DNA from: Parapedobacter soli
Lineage (GTDB): Bacteria > Bacteroidota > Bacteroidia > Sphingobacteriales > Sphingobacteriaceae
Reading direction: 5' to 3'
Length of the DNA stretch: 64,000 nt
Assembly (NCBI RefSeq): GCF_025460835.1
Contig: NZ_JAMXAY010000011.1
Location: 1 to 64,000 of the forward strand
Shown here: positions 45,799-55,768 of the stretch, piece after piece
Layout: each line of letters begins with the position of its first letter
How positions within the stretch are numbered: the first letter of the stretch is position 1
The notes under the pieces: generated by a model
What the model saw: the letters and a program-made list of their open reading frames with translations, nothing else
What the model was told of the DNA's origin: nothing
Databases searched by the model: none
Position numbers and translations under genes: made by a program

Positions 45799-46389
45799 AT
45801 GGAAAAGCAAGAATATACCATCACGTTATACACGGAGAACAGCATCGGGATGATCGGCCGGATATCCAACATCTTCTCACGGCGCAAAATCAATATCGAG
45901 AGCCTCAACACGTCGCCGTCGGAAGCCGAGGCCATCCACCGGTTTACCATCGTTATCCACGAAACGGAAGACGTGGTGCGTAAGCTGTGCCGGCAGATCG
46001 AAAAACAGGTGGAAGTACTCAAAGCATACTACAACACCAATGACGAGGTAATCTGGCAAGAGCAAGCACTATACAAGGTACCTACCGACGTGGTAACCGA
46101 GAAGGCTCCCGTGGAGCGGCTGTTGCGCCGCTATGGCGCCAGCGCTGTGGTGATACGCAGCGACTACACGGTGTTCGAAACCGCTGGGCACCGCGAGGAA
46201 ATAGACGCGCTGACCGACGCGCTGACCGAGTACAACCTCATCGAGTTTGTGCGCAGCGCACGGATTGCGATCATCAAAGACAGCGAAGGATTCCACAAGA
46301 AACTGAAAGAATTTGAAGAGGCGGAGCCCGCAGGTGAAGTGAGGGAAAACCGGTACCTGGACAAACAGGACAAGGTGTTTTCGATGTAA
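45799..46389 (+). CDS. ilvN: acetolactate synthase, small (regulatory) subunit
   Basis: This 196-residue protein has an N-terminal ACT domain ([21 protein letters not shown]) that binds valine in related enzymes, followed by the ALS_ss C-terminal domain from about residue 90. It mediates feedback inhibition of IlvB. It is somewhat longer than the typical 160-175 residues because of an extended C-terminal tail. Confidence 0.92.
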   Translation: MEKQEYTITLYTENSIGMIGRISNIFSRRKINIESLNTSPSEAEAIHRFTIVIHETEDVVRKLCRQIEKQVEVLKAYYNTNDEVIWQEQALYKVPTDVVTEKAPVERLLRRYGASAVVIRSDYTVFETAGHREEIDALTDALTEYNLIEFVRSARIAIIKDSEGFHKKLKEFEEAEPAGEVRENRYLDKQDKVFSM

Positions 46390-46450
46390 TCCGAGACACC
46401 ATAACAACAATAGATATACGAACAAAAACGTCACATACATAAACAGAACA

Positions 46451-47932
46451 ATGGCAAATTATTTCAACACCCTTCCCCTTAGAGAACAATTGAACCAATT
46501 AGGCGTAGCCGAATTCATGGATATCAGTGAATTCGCCGACGGCGTTAGCGCATTAAAAGGCAAAAAAATCGTCATCGTGGGCTGTGGTGCTCAAGGCCTT
46601 AACCAAGGGCTCAATTTAAGGGATAGCGGGCTGGATGTTTCCTATGCCCTCCGTAAGGAAGCAATCGAACAGAAGCGCGATTCGTGGAAGAATGCTACCG
46701 ACAACCACTTCACCGTTGGTACGTATGAAGAGCTTATCCCCACGGCCGACCTGGTAAGCAACCTCACTCCGGACAAGCAGCACTCGTCGGTAATCGACGC
46801 GGTGATGCCCCTGATGAAGGAGGGCGCTACGCTTTCCTACTCACACGGATTCAACATCGTGGAAGAAGGAAAGGAAATACGTAAAGATATCACGGTGATC
46901 ATGGTGGCCCCCAAATGCCCGGGTTCTGAAGTACGGGCTGAGTACCTGCGTGGTTTCGGCGTACCGACACTTATTGCTGTCCATCCCGAAAACGACCCGC
47001 AAGGAAAAGGCCTTGCCGAGGCGAAAGCCTATTGTGTGGGAACAGGAGGCCATAAAGCGGGTGTACTGCGTTCCTCTTTCGTGGCGGAGGTGAAATCCGA
47101 CCTGATGGGCGAGCAGACCATTCTATGCGGACTGCTGCAAACCGGGTCTATCCTGTCCTTTGATAAGATGATAGAGAAAGGCATCGACCCGGGCTATGCT
47201 TCCAAACTGGTACAGTATGGCGTGGAGGTCATCACCGAAGCGTTGAAGCAAGGCGGCATTACCGCAATGATGGACCGCCTCAGCAACATCGCAAAAATCA
47301 AGGCCTTTGAAGTTTCAGAAGAGCTGAAGGACATCATGCGCCCCCTGTTCCAAAAGCACCAGGACGACATCATGAGCGGCGAATTCAGCCGTACGATGAT
47401 GGAAGATTGGGCCAACGGCGACAAGCAGCTGCTGGGATGGCGCGCAGCTACCGGCGAGACGGCTTTTGAAAAAACACCCGCCGGCGACGTGAAAATCGGT
47501 GAACAGGAGTATTTCGACCACGCCGTATTCATGGTTTCTTATATCAAGGCAGGTGTCGAACTTGCGTTTGAAACCATGGTCGAGGCAGGCATCAAGCCGG
47601 AGTCAGCATACTACGAGTCGCTGCACGAAACGCCGCTAATTGCCAATACCATCGCCCGCAAAAAGCTATTCGAGATGAACCGGGTGATATCTGATACCGC
47701 AGAATACGGCTGCTACCTGTTTGACCATGCTTGTAAGCCGTTGCTGGCCGACTTCATGAAAACAGTAGACACGGACATCATTGGCCGCAATTTCAACGAA
47801 GGCAAAGACCTGGCGGTCGATAACCAAACGTTGATTGCGGTGAATGAAGCTATCCGTACGCACCCGGTTGAAAAAGTAGGTGCCGTATTGCGCAAAGCCA
47901 TGACGGCTATGAAGGCTATAAAAACAGTTTAG
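46451..47932 (+). CDS. ilvC: ketol-acid reductoisomerase, class II (long) form
   Basis: This 493-residue enzyme converts acetolactate to 2,3-dihydroxyisovalerate. The NADPH-binding motif is [14 protein letters not shown] near residue 40, with arginine and lysine residues following as expected for [19 protein letters not shown] and the duplicated C-terminal knotted helical domain place it in the long class II group, as in E. coli IlvC. The stop codon overlaps the upstream element of the next gene's promoter. Confidence 0.95.
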   Translation: MANYFNTLPLREQLNQLGVAEFMDISEFADGVSALKGKKIVIVGCGAQGLNQGLNLRDSGLDVSYALRKEAIEQKRDSWKNATDNHFTVGTYEELIPTADLVSNLTPDKQHSSVIDAVMPLMKEGATLSYSHGFNIVEEGKEIRKDITVIMVAPKCPGSEVRAEYLRGFGVPTLIAVHPENDPQGKGLAEAKAYCVGTGGHKAGVLRSSFVAEVKSDLMGEQTILCGLLQTGSILSFDKMIEKGIDPGYASKLVQYGVEVITEALKQGGITAMMDRLSNIAKIKAFEVSEELKDIMRPLFQKHQDDIMSGEFSRTMMEDWANGDKQLLGWRAATGETAFEKTPAGDVKIGEQEYFDHAVFMVSYIKAGVELAFETMVEAGIKPESAYYESLHETPLIANTIARKKLFEMNRVISDTAEYGCYLFDHACKPLLADFMKTVDTDIIGRNFNEGKDLAVDNQTLIAVNEAIRTHPVEKVGAVLRKAMTAMKAIKTV

Positions 47933-47951
47933 GGAACCGCCCTATTTTTCG

Positions 47952-47959
47952 TAAATTTG
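47952..47959 (+). promoter_or_regulatory. internal promoter (-7 element) before the ABC ATPase gene
   Basis: TAAATTTG matches TAnnTTTG exactly, with TTA 20 bases upstream at the ilvC stop. Predicted transcription would start only a few bases before ATG 47972, giving a nearly leaderless message. Confidence 0.45.
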
Positions 47960-47971
47960 TACAATACTGAA

Positions 47972-49438
47972 ATGACTGATCCAGTGGTCCATATCGCTCA
48001 ATTAAACCTGCAATACGCGGGCGAAGTGGTATTGGATCAATTGGACTGGCAGGTCTTCCGCGGCGAGTGCTGGCTGATCGGCGGGAAAAGCGGCTCGGGT
48101 AAAAGTGCATTGGCAAAGGTGGTGGCCGGTTTGGAAAAAGGAACCGGTACGGTCGAAATCAATTTTATCCGCCACTCTTCATTACCGCCGCGCGTATTGT
48201 ATGTATCCAATTGGTATGAGTTTACGAACCTGGAGGGTGACCGTAACTTTTACTACCAGCAGCGGTATAACAAGCACCAGAAAAACGATACGCTCACCGT
48301 TTATGCCGAGCTTGCCGCCTATGCCCAAGCAGAGGGCCTATCGTTCGGGGATCTCGAAAAGTACCTCGATTTGTTCGAATTCATCGACTTGAAAGGCACC
48401 CAGCTGATCGAGCTCTCCAGCGGTGAGCACAAGAAGTTGCAATTGATCAAAGCGCTGTGGCTACAGCCCCAGCTGCTGATTGTCGATGAACCTTACACCG
48501 GCTTGGATAAAGCGTCGCGCAAAAAACTGAACGGCTTTTTCGACGACCTTGCCGCGGTAGGCGTACAGCTGGTTTTGGTGACCAATGAGCAGGATTTACC
48601 GGCTTGCATCAATCGGTTTGCGGAAATCGACAAGGGCAATATCAAGCAGGTGGATTCTGTACAAGCATTGTCGGTGGATGCCAGCCGTAACCGCAAGCCC
48701 CTTCCTTTGTTCCTGCAAGAAGCACCCGTATCGCCCGCCGAGGTGATGGTCCACATGGAAAACATCCACGTCCGTTATGGCGATAAGGTAGTGCTCAAGG
48801 GGATTGACTGGACGGTCCGTGCAGGCGAAAAATGGCTACTCCAAGGGCATAACGGCTCGGGGAAATCGACGCTCCTCAGCCTGATTACCGGCGACCACCC
48901 GCAGGCGTATGCCAACAACATCGCGCTTTTCGGCCAGCCCCGCGGCAGCGGTGAGAGCATTTGGGACATCAAGGAGCGCATCGGCATCATCTCGCCCGAA
49001 CTGCACTGGTATTTTGACAAGACTGCGCGCGTCTGGCAGGCCATAGCCTCCGGCTTCTACGACAGTATCGGCCTATTTAGGCAGGTGAGCTATGAGAAGC
49101 AGCAGAAAATCAACCAGCTGCTGGATTTCTTCGAGCTTACCGAAGTGAAAGACCGGCTGATCACCACCCTGCCACTCGGGAAACAGCGCCTGGTATTGCT
49201 GGCGCGGACAATCATCAAAAATCCGGCGCTGCTGATATTGGATGAGCCGTGCCAGGGGCTGGACCATACCCAAACTGCATTTTTTAACGCCGTCGTGGAT
49301 GAGCTCTGCGGCTTCGGGAAAACATTGATTTATGTAGGCCACTATGAAACACAGCTACCAAATTGCTTGGAAAAGAAAATGGTACTGGAGAAAGGCGAAG
49401 CAAAAGTAATAGAAGAAATGAACGAAGTTGTTTGCTGA
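47972..49438 (+). CDS. twin ABC ATPase (ModF/PhrA-like)
   Basis: This 488-residue protein has two ABC ATPase domains and no membrane segments. The Walker A motifs are [11 protein letters not shown] near residue 40 and [11 protein letters not shown] near 290, and the Walker B segments are [12 protein letters not shown] and [12 protein letters not shown]. The signature helices are [11 protein letters not shown] and the degenerate [11 protein letters not shown]. It resembles ModF/PhrA, whose role is poorly known, and could be a soluble regulatory or translation-related ATPase. The start at ATG 47972 is chosen because an in-frame TTG at 47957 lies in the -7 element. Why it sits between ilvC and leuA is unclear. 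Confidence 0.82.
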   Translation: MTDPVVHIAQLNLQYAGEVVLDQLDWQVFRGECWLIGGKSGSGKSALAKVVAGLEKGTGTVEINFIRHSSLPPRVLYVSNWYEFTNLEGDRNFYYQQRYNKHQKNDTLTVYAELAAYAQAEGLSFGDLEKYLDLFEFIDLKGTQLIELSSGEHKKLQLIKALWLQPQLLIVDEPYTGLDKASRKKLNGFFDDLAAVGVQLVLVTNEQDLPACINRFAEIDKGNIKQVDSVQALSVDASRNRKPLPLFLQEAPVSPAEVMVHMENIHVRYGDKVVLKGIDWTVRAGEKWLLQGHNGSGKSTLLSLITGDHPQAYANNIALFGQPRGSGESIWDIKERIGIISPELHWYFDKTARVWQAIASGFYDSIGLFRQVSYEKQQKINQLLDFFELTEVKDRLITTLPLGKQRLVLLARTIIKNPALLILDEPCQGLDHTQTAFFNAVVDELCGFGKTLIYVGHYETQLPNCLEKKMVLEKGEAKVIEEMNEVVC

Positions 49439-49482
49439 GCAGGTTAACAACACATAACAGAAACAAAAAAAAACAGCTTATT

Positions 49483-50991
49483 ATGTTGCATGATCCTAAC
49501 CGCATATACGTTTTTGACACCACCCTTCGGGACGGGGAGCAGGTACCTGGCTCACAGCTGACCACCCCTGAGAAACTTATTATCGCCGAAGAACTGGAGA
49601 CGCTGGGCGTCGATGTGATCGAAGCCGGATTCCCCATTTCGAGCCCGGGCGACTTCAACAGTGTGGTCGAAATCTCCAAGCTGGTTACCAACCCAACGGT
49701 GTGTGCCCTTACGCGGGCCGTTAAAGGCGATATCGATTCGGCAGCCGAAGCGTTGAAATATGCCAAGCACCCCCGTATCCATACCGGGATCGGCGCATCA
49801 GACATGCACATCAAATACAAATTCAACAGTACGCGGGAAGCAATTTTGGAACGGGCCGTAGAGGCCGTCAAATACGCCAAAAGCTTCGTAGAGGATGTGG
49901 AATTCTATGCTGAGGATGCAGGGAGGGCCGACAATGAATACCTGGCGCGGATGATCGAGGCGGTGATTGCTGCGGGCGCAACCGTGGTAAACATACCCGA
50001 TACAAACGGCTACTGCCTGCCCGAGCAATACGGCGCCAAAATCCGGTTCTTGAAAGAGAACGTGAAAAATATTGACCAGGCAATCATTTCGGTGCATTGC
50101 CACAACGACCTGGGGCTAGCCACGGCCAACAGTTTGGCCGGACTGCAAAACGGCGCCCGACAGGTAGAATGTACCATCAATGGTATCGGTGAGCGCGCGG
50201 GCAATACCTCACTCGAAGAGATTGTCATGGCATTGAAAGTACACCAATCGCTCGGCCTGCACACGGAAATAAACACAAAGGAGCTGTATCCGCTTAGCTG
50301 TACGGTGAGCCGGATGATGCGCATGCCTGTACAGCCCAACAAAGCAATTGTAGGGCGCAACGCGTTTGCACACAGTTCGGGCATACACCAGGATGGCGTT
50401 CTTAAACACCGGGAGAACTATGAAATCATGAACCCCGAGGATGTAGGCATCGACCAATCCGAAATCATATTGACTGCCCGGAGTGGCCGCCATGCTTTGA
50501 AACACCATTTGGTGCGATTGGGGTACACCATCGACCGGGTTGACCTCGATCAGGTCTATCAGCGTTTCCTGGAGCTGGCCGACGTGAAGAAAGAGCTGAA
50601 AGACGATGACCTGCTTCAGCTGATGGGTGCCAAAACACACGAGAACTTCAAAAATGGACTGGCGATCAGTGCACTGCAAGTAACAACCGGCGACCAAGAA
50701 ACGCCTGTGGCAACCATCAAATTAGGGCTCAACGGTAAGGAATATACCGCTACGGCTACCGGGAACGGGCCGGTAAGCGCGGCCATCAGGGCGATAGAGG
50801 AGATAACAGGCAAACATATAGAAATCAAAGAATTCAATATACATTCCATCCATGGCGGCAGCGACGACGTCAGCAAAGTGGATATGCGCGTGGTTTATGA
50901 AGATAAATCATACATGGGGTATGGCTTCAGCACCGATATCGTTCGGGCATCTACAAACGCCTACCTCGACGCGTTGAATAAGTTTATTTGA
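49483..50991 (+). CDS. leuA: 2-isopropylmalate synthase
   Basis: This 502-residue enzyme condenses acetyl-CoA with 2-ketoisovalerate, the first committed step of leucine synthesis. The catalytic [13 protein letters not shown] is at the N-terminus, [13 protein letters not shown] carries the metal-binding histidines, and [14 protein letters not shown] follows. The C-terminal regulatory domain, which binds leucine, spans about residues 380-500. ATG 49483 begins the conserved sequence, and the frame is open upstream into the end of the ABC gene. Confidence 0.95.
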   Translation: MLHDPNRIYVFDTTLRDGEQVPGSQLTTPEKLIIAEELETLGVDVIEAGFPISSPGDFNSVVEISKLVTNPTVCALTRAVKGDIDSAAEALKYAKHPRIHTGIGASDMHIKYKFNSTREAILERAVEAVKYAKSFVEDVEFYAEDAGRADNEYLARMIEAVIAAGATVVNIPDTNGYCLPEQYGAKIRFLKENVKNIDQAIISVHCHNDLGLATANSLAGLQNGARQVECTINGIGERAGNTSLEEIVMALKVHQSLGLHTEINTKELYPLSCTVSRMMRMPVQPNKAIVGRNAFAHSSGIHQDGVLKHRENYEIMNPEDVGIDQSEIILTARSGRHALKHHLVRLGYTIDRVDLDQVYQRFLELADVKKELKDDDLLQLMGAKTHENFKNGLAISALQVTTGDQETPVATIKLGLNGKEYTATATGNGPVSAAIRAIEEITGKHIEIKEFNIHSIHGGSDDVSKVDMRVVYEDKSYMGYGFSTDIVRASTNAYLDALNKFI

Positions 50992-51054
50992 GCCGTAAGT
51001 CGCATCACTGGCGGCTAACAGGATAACGTAAAAAAACAAAAAACAACTATAAAA

Positions 51055-52455
51055 ATGGGTAAGACATTATTTGATAAGGTGTGGGATACACACGTAGTGC
51101 ACAGGATCGAAGGGGGGCCGGATGTGTTATTTATCGACCGGCATCTGATCCATGAGGTAACCAGCCCGGTTGCGTTCCGGGGACTGAAAAGCCGTGGGGC
51201 CCGTGTGCTGTATCCCGAGCGTACTTTTGCTACGGCAGACCACAACACGCCGACGATAAATCAGGATAAGCCTGTCGCAGACCCTTTGTCGGCCAACCAG
51301 TTGCGGGCATTGGAAGAAAACACGGCCGAGTATGGCATCCGGCACTGGGGCTTAGGCCATCACCGCAACGGTATCGTCCACGTAATCGGCCCGGAAAATG
51401 GAATTACACAACCCGGGGCCACCATCGTATGCGGCGATTCACATACCTCCACCCACGGTGCATTCGGTGCCATCGCTTTCGGTATCGGTACGTCTGAAGT
51501 GGAAATGGTACTGTCCACGCAGTGCATCTTGCAGCCGAAGCCGAAAAAGATGCGTATCACCGTAAACGGTACATTGAGCCCCGGAGTGCTCCCCAAAGAC
51601 GTGGCATTGTATATCATCTCGCAACTGACTACTTCCGGTGCCACGGGATATTTCGTGGAATACGCTGGGTCGGTATTCGAACAGATGAGTATGGAAGGCC
51701 GCATGACCGTGTGTAACATGAGCATCGAAATGGGTGCGCGCGGAGGCATGGTAGCACCCGACCAAACAACGTTCGATTATATCAAGGGCCGCGAATTCAG
51801 CCCGAAGGGTGAGGATTGGGATAAGGCTATGGTATATTGGGAAACGCTGAAAAGCGACGACGACGCCCAGTTCGACAAAGAGCTCACGTTTGATGGCTCG
51901 AAAATAGAACCGATGATTACCTACGGTACCAACCCCGGTATGGGCATTGGCATCACCAGCGATATCCCCGACGCCGAACACGTTGAGGAAGCGAAAGCAA
52001 CATTTGACAAGTCGCTCGGCTACATGGGATTCAACGAAGGCGAAACCATGGTAGGCAAGAAAATCGACTATGTATTCGTAGGCAGCTGCACCAATGGCCG
52101 TATCGAAGACTTCCGTGCCTTTGCATCGCTGGTAAAAGGTAAGCAGAAGGCCGATGATGTAACCGTGTGGCTTGTCCCTGGATCGCATGTGGTCGAAAGG
52201 CAGATCCGTGAAGAAGGTATCCTTGATATCCTGACCGAAGCCGGATTCACGCTGCGGCAGCCGGGCTGCTCGGCGTGCCTGGCAATGAACGACGATAAAA
52301 TCCCGGCGGGCAAATATGCCGTGAGCACGTCAAACCGGAACTTCGAGGGCCGCCAGGGGCCGGGTGCACGTACCCTGCTCGCAAGTCCGTTGGTAGCTGC
52401 AGCGGCGGCCGTAACCGGAAAAGTAACAGATCCACGAACCCTTACTCAACAGTAA
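51055..52455 (+). CDS. leuC: 3-isopropylmalate dehydratase, large subunit
   Basis: This 466-residue aconitase-family protein isomerises 2-isopropylmalate to 3-isopropylmalate. It carries the 4Fe-4S cluster cysteines in VGSCTNGR and [11 protein letters not shown] and the [13 protein letters not shown] substrate segment. It needs the small subunit encoded one base downstream of its stop codon. Confidence 0.96.
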   Translation: MGKTLFDKVWDTHVVHRIEGGPDVLFIDRHLIHEVTSPVAFRGLKSRGARVLYPERTFATADHNTPTINQDKPVADPLSANQLRALEENTAEYGIRHWGLGHHRNGIVHVIGPENGITQPGATIVCGDSHTSTHGAFGAIAFGIGTSEVEMVLSTQCILQPKPKKMRITVNGTLSPGVLPKDVALYIISQLTTSGATGYFVEYAGSVFEQMSMEGRMTVCNMSIEMGARGGMVAPDQTTFDYIKGREFSPKGEDWDKAMVYWETLKSDDDAQFDKELTFDGSKIEPMITYGTNPGMGIGITSDIPDAEHVEEAKATFDKSLGYMGFNEGETMVGKKIDYVFVGSCTNGRIEDFRAFASLVKGKQKADDVTVWLVPGSHVVERQIREEGILDILTEAGFTLRQPGCSACLAMNDDKIPAGKYAVSTSNRNFEGRQGPGARTLLASPLVAAAAAVTGKVTDPRTLTQQ

Positions 52456-52456
52456 C

Positions 52457-53053
52457 ATGGCATACGACAGTTTCAACATACTCACAAGCACAGCAGTACC
52501 TCTTCCCATCGAAAATGTGGATACCGACCAGATTATCCCGGCGCGTTTCCTGAAGGCTACCGAACGGAAAGGCTTCGGCGACAACCTGTTCCGCGACTGG
52601 CGCTACAATCCGGACAACACGCCAAAAGCAGACTTTGTGCTGAATGACCCTACGTATACCGGCAAAATCCTGGTGGGCGGCAAGAACTTCGGCTCGGGCT
52701 CATCGCGCGAGCACGCCGCGTGGGCCATCTATGATTATGGCTTCCGCTGTGTGATATCCAGCTTCTTTGCGGATATATTCCGCAACAACTGCCTCAATAT
52801 CGGCGTGCTGCCCGTACAGGTGAGCGCAGCATTCCTGGAAAAGATATTCGATGCGGTTTATGCAGATCCGACTACGGAGCTGGAAGTGAACCTCCCCGAG
52901 CAGACCGTTACCATATTATCAACGGGCGAAAAGGAGTCGTTCAATATCACGAGCTATAAAAAAAGTAACATGATGAACGGTTTCGATGATATCGACTACC
53001 TGCTCAACATCAAGTCGGATATCCAGGAATTTGCCAAAACACTTCCATTATAA
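52457..53053 (+). CDS. leuD: 3-isopropylmalate dehydratase, small subunit
   Basis: This 198-residue partner of LeuC has the swivelling-domain motifs DTDQIIPARFLK near residue 22 and GGKNFGSGSSREHAAWA near 73, which bind the substrate. Length is normal. Its stop is followed after four bases by the next ATG, so the genes are tightly linked. Confidence 0.96.
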   Translation: MAYDSFNILTSTAVPLPIENVDTDQIIPARFLKATERKGFGDNLFRDWRYNPDNTPKADFVLNDPTYTGKILVGGKNFGSGSSREHAAWAIYDYGFRCVISSFFADIFRNNCLNIGVLPVQVSAAFLEKIFDAVYADPTTELEVNLPEQTVTILSTGEKESFNITSYKKSNMMNGFDDIDYLLNIKSDIQEFAKTLPL

Positions 53054-53057
53054 CCGC

Positions 53058-54662
53058 ATGGCCAGCAGGACAATTGAAATCATGGATACGACACTGCGCG
53101 ATGGTGAACAGACATCGGGCGTGTCATTCTCGGTTTCAGAAAAACTGACCATCGCGCAGCTGCTTTTGGAAGAGTTGCAGGTAGACCGGGTGGAGATTGC
53201 CTCGGCACGGGTTTCGCAGGGCGAGTTCGACTGTGTGAAAGCCGTGGCAAGCTGGGCCGCCGACAACGGCCACTTGGACCGCGTAGAGGTGCTCTCGTTT
53301 GTAGACGGTGGCCGGTCGCTTACATGGATGCAGCAGGCCGGCATCACCGTACAAAACCTCCTTACCAAAGGTTCGCTCAATCACCTTACGCATCAGCTGC
53401 GTAAAAGCCCGCAGCAACATTTCGATGAGGTGGCGGCAGTGATCGAATCGGCTGCCGCATACGGCATCCGCACCAACGTGTATCTCGAGGATTGGAGCAA
53501 TGGCATGCGCCACTCGCCCGACTATGTGCTGCAATACCTCGATTTCCTGGTATCGCAACCCATCAACCGGATCATGTTGCCCGATACCCTCGGCATCCTC
53601 TCGCCAGCCGAAACGTTTGCGTTTGTTTCAGCCATCCGGGCTAAGTATCCCCAGGCACATTTCGATTTCCACGCACATAACGATTACGACCTCGGTACGG
53701 CAAACGTGCTGGAGGCCGTGAAAGCCGGCGTGAACGGCCTGCACCTCACAGTAAACGGCATGGGCGAGCGCGCTGGCAATGCGCCGCTGGCAAGCGCCGT
53801 GGCGGCAATCAATGACCTGCTGTCGGAAGCCGAAGTGCGCATCAAGGAATCGGCTATCTATACGGTAAGCAAACTCGTGGAGAATTTCTCGGGTGTGCGC
53901 ATACCAACCAATAAGCCGGTGGTGGGCGACAATGTATTTACGCAGACGGCTGGCATCCACGCCGATGGCGACAACAAAAACAACCTCTATTTCAACGACC
54001 TCCTCCCGGAGCGTTTCGGTAGAAAGCGAAAATATGCGCTGGGCAAGACCTCCGGCAAAGCGAATATCGAAAAAAACCTGCAGGAGCTCGGCCTTAAGCT
54101 CAATGAAGAAGATTTGCGGAAGGTGACCCAACGGGTAATCGAGCTGGGCGACAAAAAAGAAACCGTAACCACCGAGGACCTACCCTACATCATTTCCGAT
54201 GTACTGACCACCGGTGCCCAGGAAGAGCAGATCCTGGTAGAATCGTACGTGCTTACCCATGCTAAGGGCCTCCGTCCCACGGCAACAATCGCCGTGCGGG
54301 TGAACGGCAAGCTGTTTGAAGAACACGCACAGGGGGACGGCCAGTTCGATGCCTTTATGAATGCGCTAACAATGGCTTACTCAAAAAACAACATCCGACT
54401 ACCCGCATTGATCGACTACAACGTCCGCATTGCGCCGGGGAGTAGCTCCGATGCGCTGTGCGAAACCACCATCACCTGGCAGACCGATAAGCGGACATTC
54501 GCTACCCGCGGACTCGATTCGGACCAAACCGTATCGGCCATCAAGGCCACCCAGAAGATGCTCAATATCCTTCCAGACATTGGACACAAGACGACAAACA
54601 AGAGAAAAGAGACGACAGACAAGAGACAAGAGACGACAGACAAGAGATATATTGATTTTTAA
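53058..54662 (+). CDS. second LeuA-family synthase, probably (R)-citramalate-synthase-like
   Basis: This 534-residue protein has the HMGL-like catalytic domain ([13 protein letters not shown] and FHAHNDYDLGTAN) and a LeuA-type C-terminal regulatory domain. It differs strongly from the LeuA encoded at 49483 and has the EVLSFVDGGRSLTWMQ and TVNGMGERAGNAPLAS features seen in citramalate-synthase-like proteins. Citramalate synthase condenses pyruvate and acetyl-CoA towards 2-oxobutyrate and isoleucine, using the same LeuBCD enzymes encoded beside it. The cluster also has ilvA, so two isoleucine routes may coexist. The last 24 residues (KTTNKRKETTDKRQ and onward) come from a heptamer DNA repeat and extend the family's normal end. 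Substrate choice is not proven by sequence. Confidence 0.72.
   Translation: MASRTIEIMDTTLRDGEQTSGVSFSVSEKLTIAQLLLEELQVDRVEIASARVSQGEFDCVKAVASWAADNGHLDRVEVLSFVDGGRSLTWMQQAGITVQNLLTKGSLNHLTHQLRKSPQQHFDEVAAVIESAAAYGIRTNVYLEDWSNGMRHSPDYVLQYLDFLVSQPINRIMLPDTLGILSPAETFAFVSAIRAKYPQAHFDFHAHNDYDLGTANVLEAVKAGVNGLHLTVNGMGERAGNAPLASAVAAINDLLSEAEVRIKESAIYTVSKLVENFSGVRIPTNKPVVGDNVFTQTAGIHADGDNKNNLYFNDLLPERFGRKRKYALGKTSGKANIEKNLQELGLKLNEEDLRKVTQRVIELGDKKETVTTEDLPYIISDVLTTGAQEEQILVESYVLTHAKGLRPTATIAVRVNGKLFEEHAQGDGQFDAFMNALTMAYSKNNIRLPALIDYNVRIAPGSSSDALCETTITWQTDKRTFATRGLDSDQTVSAIKATQKMLNILPDIGHKTTNKRKETTDKRQETTDKRYIDF
54589..54651. repeat. heptamer tandem repeat inside the 3' end of the second LeuA-like gene
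   Basis: Nine 7-bp units follow each other: AGACGAC, AAACAAG, AGAAAAG, AGACGAC, AGACAAG, AGACAAG, AGACGAC, AGACAAG and AGATATA. Three units make 21 bases, so the frame stays open and a seven-residue repeat (ETTDKRQ) is encoded. The unit type and period resemble the array between atpD and atpC. Confidence 0.85.
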
Positions 54663-54676
54663 GATTAACGTATAAG

Positions 54677-55768
54677 ATGAAACTAAATATAGCGCAATTG
54701 CCCGGCGACGGGATAGGGCCTGAAGTTGTGGCGCAGGCGGTTAAGGTAGTCGACGCGATTGCCGAGAAATTCGGACACGAGGTAAACTGGACATCGGGAG
54801 TGACCGGTGCGGCGGCGATTGATGCCGTGGGCGACCCTTACCCTGATGCGACGCACGAAATCTGCCTGGCTGCGGATGCCGTACTGTTCGGTGCCATTGG
54901 CCACCCCCGTTACGACAATGACCCCAAGGCGCCCGTGCGCCCCGAGCAGGGCCTATTGAAAATGCGTAAGAAGCTTGGCTTGTTTGCCAATGTACGACCC
55001 ACGTTTACCTTCCCTTCGCTGATAGACAACTCGCCATTGAAAAGAGAGCGTATCGAGGGAACAGACCTGGTCATCCTCCGGGAGCTCACCGGGGGCATCT
55101 ACTTCGGCGAACGGGGCCGGAAAGATGGTGGCGACACCGCTTTCGATACCTGCACCTACACCCGCGAAGAGGTACGTCGCTTAGCGAAACTGGGCTTTGA
55201 AATGGCCATGAGCCGCCGCAAGAAACTATGCTGTGTGGATAAGGCCAACGTACTGGAAAGCTCCCGACTGTGGCGCGAAACCGTACAGGACATGGAAAAA
55301 GATTTCCCCGAAGTGGAAGTGAGCTACGAATTTGTGGATGCCGTGGCGATGCGCCTGGTGCAATGGCCCAGCACGTATGACGTACTGATCACCGAAAACC
55401 TCTTCGGCGACGTCCTAACCGACGAGGCCTCGGTTATCTCCGGATCCATGGGACTAATGCCTTCGGCATCTATCGGTGTGCACACCTCACTATTCGAGCC
55501 CATACACGGATCGTACCCCCAAGCCGCTGGCAAAGACATCGCCAATCCTCTGGCTACGGTCTTATCGGCCGCCATGATGTTTGAAGATGCGTTCGGCTTG
55601 CAGGAAGAAGGGGCACTCATCCGTTCGGTGGTTAACAAATCGCTTGCGGAAGGTATTGTCACCGAAGATTTGGCCGGCAAAAACAAGGCATATAAAACCA
55701 GTGAGGTGGGCGATTGGCTCACTGCCCAGGTCAGGCAGGCCGAGGTAGTTGAAACACCCGCTTCATGA
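54677..55768 (+). CDS. leuB: 3-isopropylmalate dehydrogenase
   Basis: This 363-residue NAD-dependent enzyme oxidises and decarboxylates 3-isopropylmalate. It has GDGIGPEV at the N-terminus, the LLKMRKKLGLFANVRP segment with substrate-binding arginines, CVDKANVLESSRLWR, and TENLFGDVLTDEAS with the metal-binding aspartates. GSYPQAAGKDIANP is the cofactor-proximal loop. The stop overlaps the ilvA start by four bases. Confidence 0.96.
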   Translation: MKLNIAQLPGDGIGPEVVAQAVKVVDAIAEKFGHEVNWTSGVTGAAAIDAVGDPYPDATHEICLAADAVLFGAIGHPRYDNDPKAPVRPEQGLLKMRKKLGLFANVRPTFTFPSLIDNSPLKRERIEGTDLVILRELTGGIYFGERGRKDGGDTAFDTCTYTREEVRRLAKLGFEMAMSRRKKLCCVDKANVLESSRLWRETVQDMEKDFPEVEVSYEFVDAVAMRLVQWPSTYDVLITENLFGDVLTDEASVISGSMGLMPSASIGVHTSLFEPIHGSYPQAAGKDIANPLATVLSAAMMFEDAFGLQEEGALIRSVVNKSLAEGIVTEDLAGKNKAYKTSEVGDWLTAQVRQAEVVETPAS

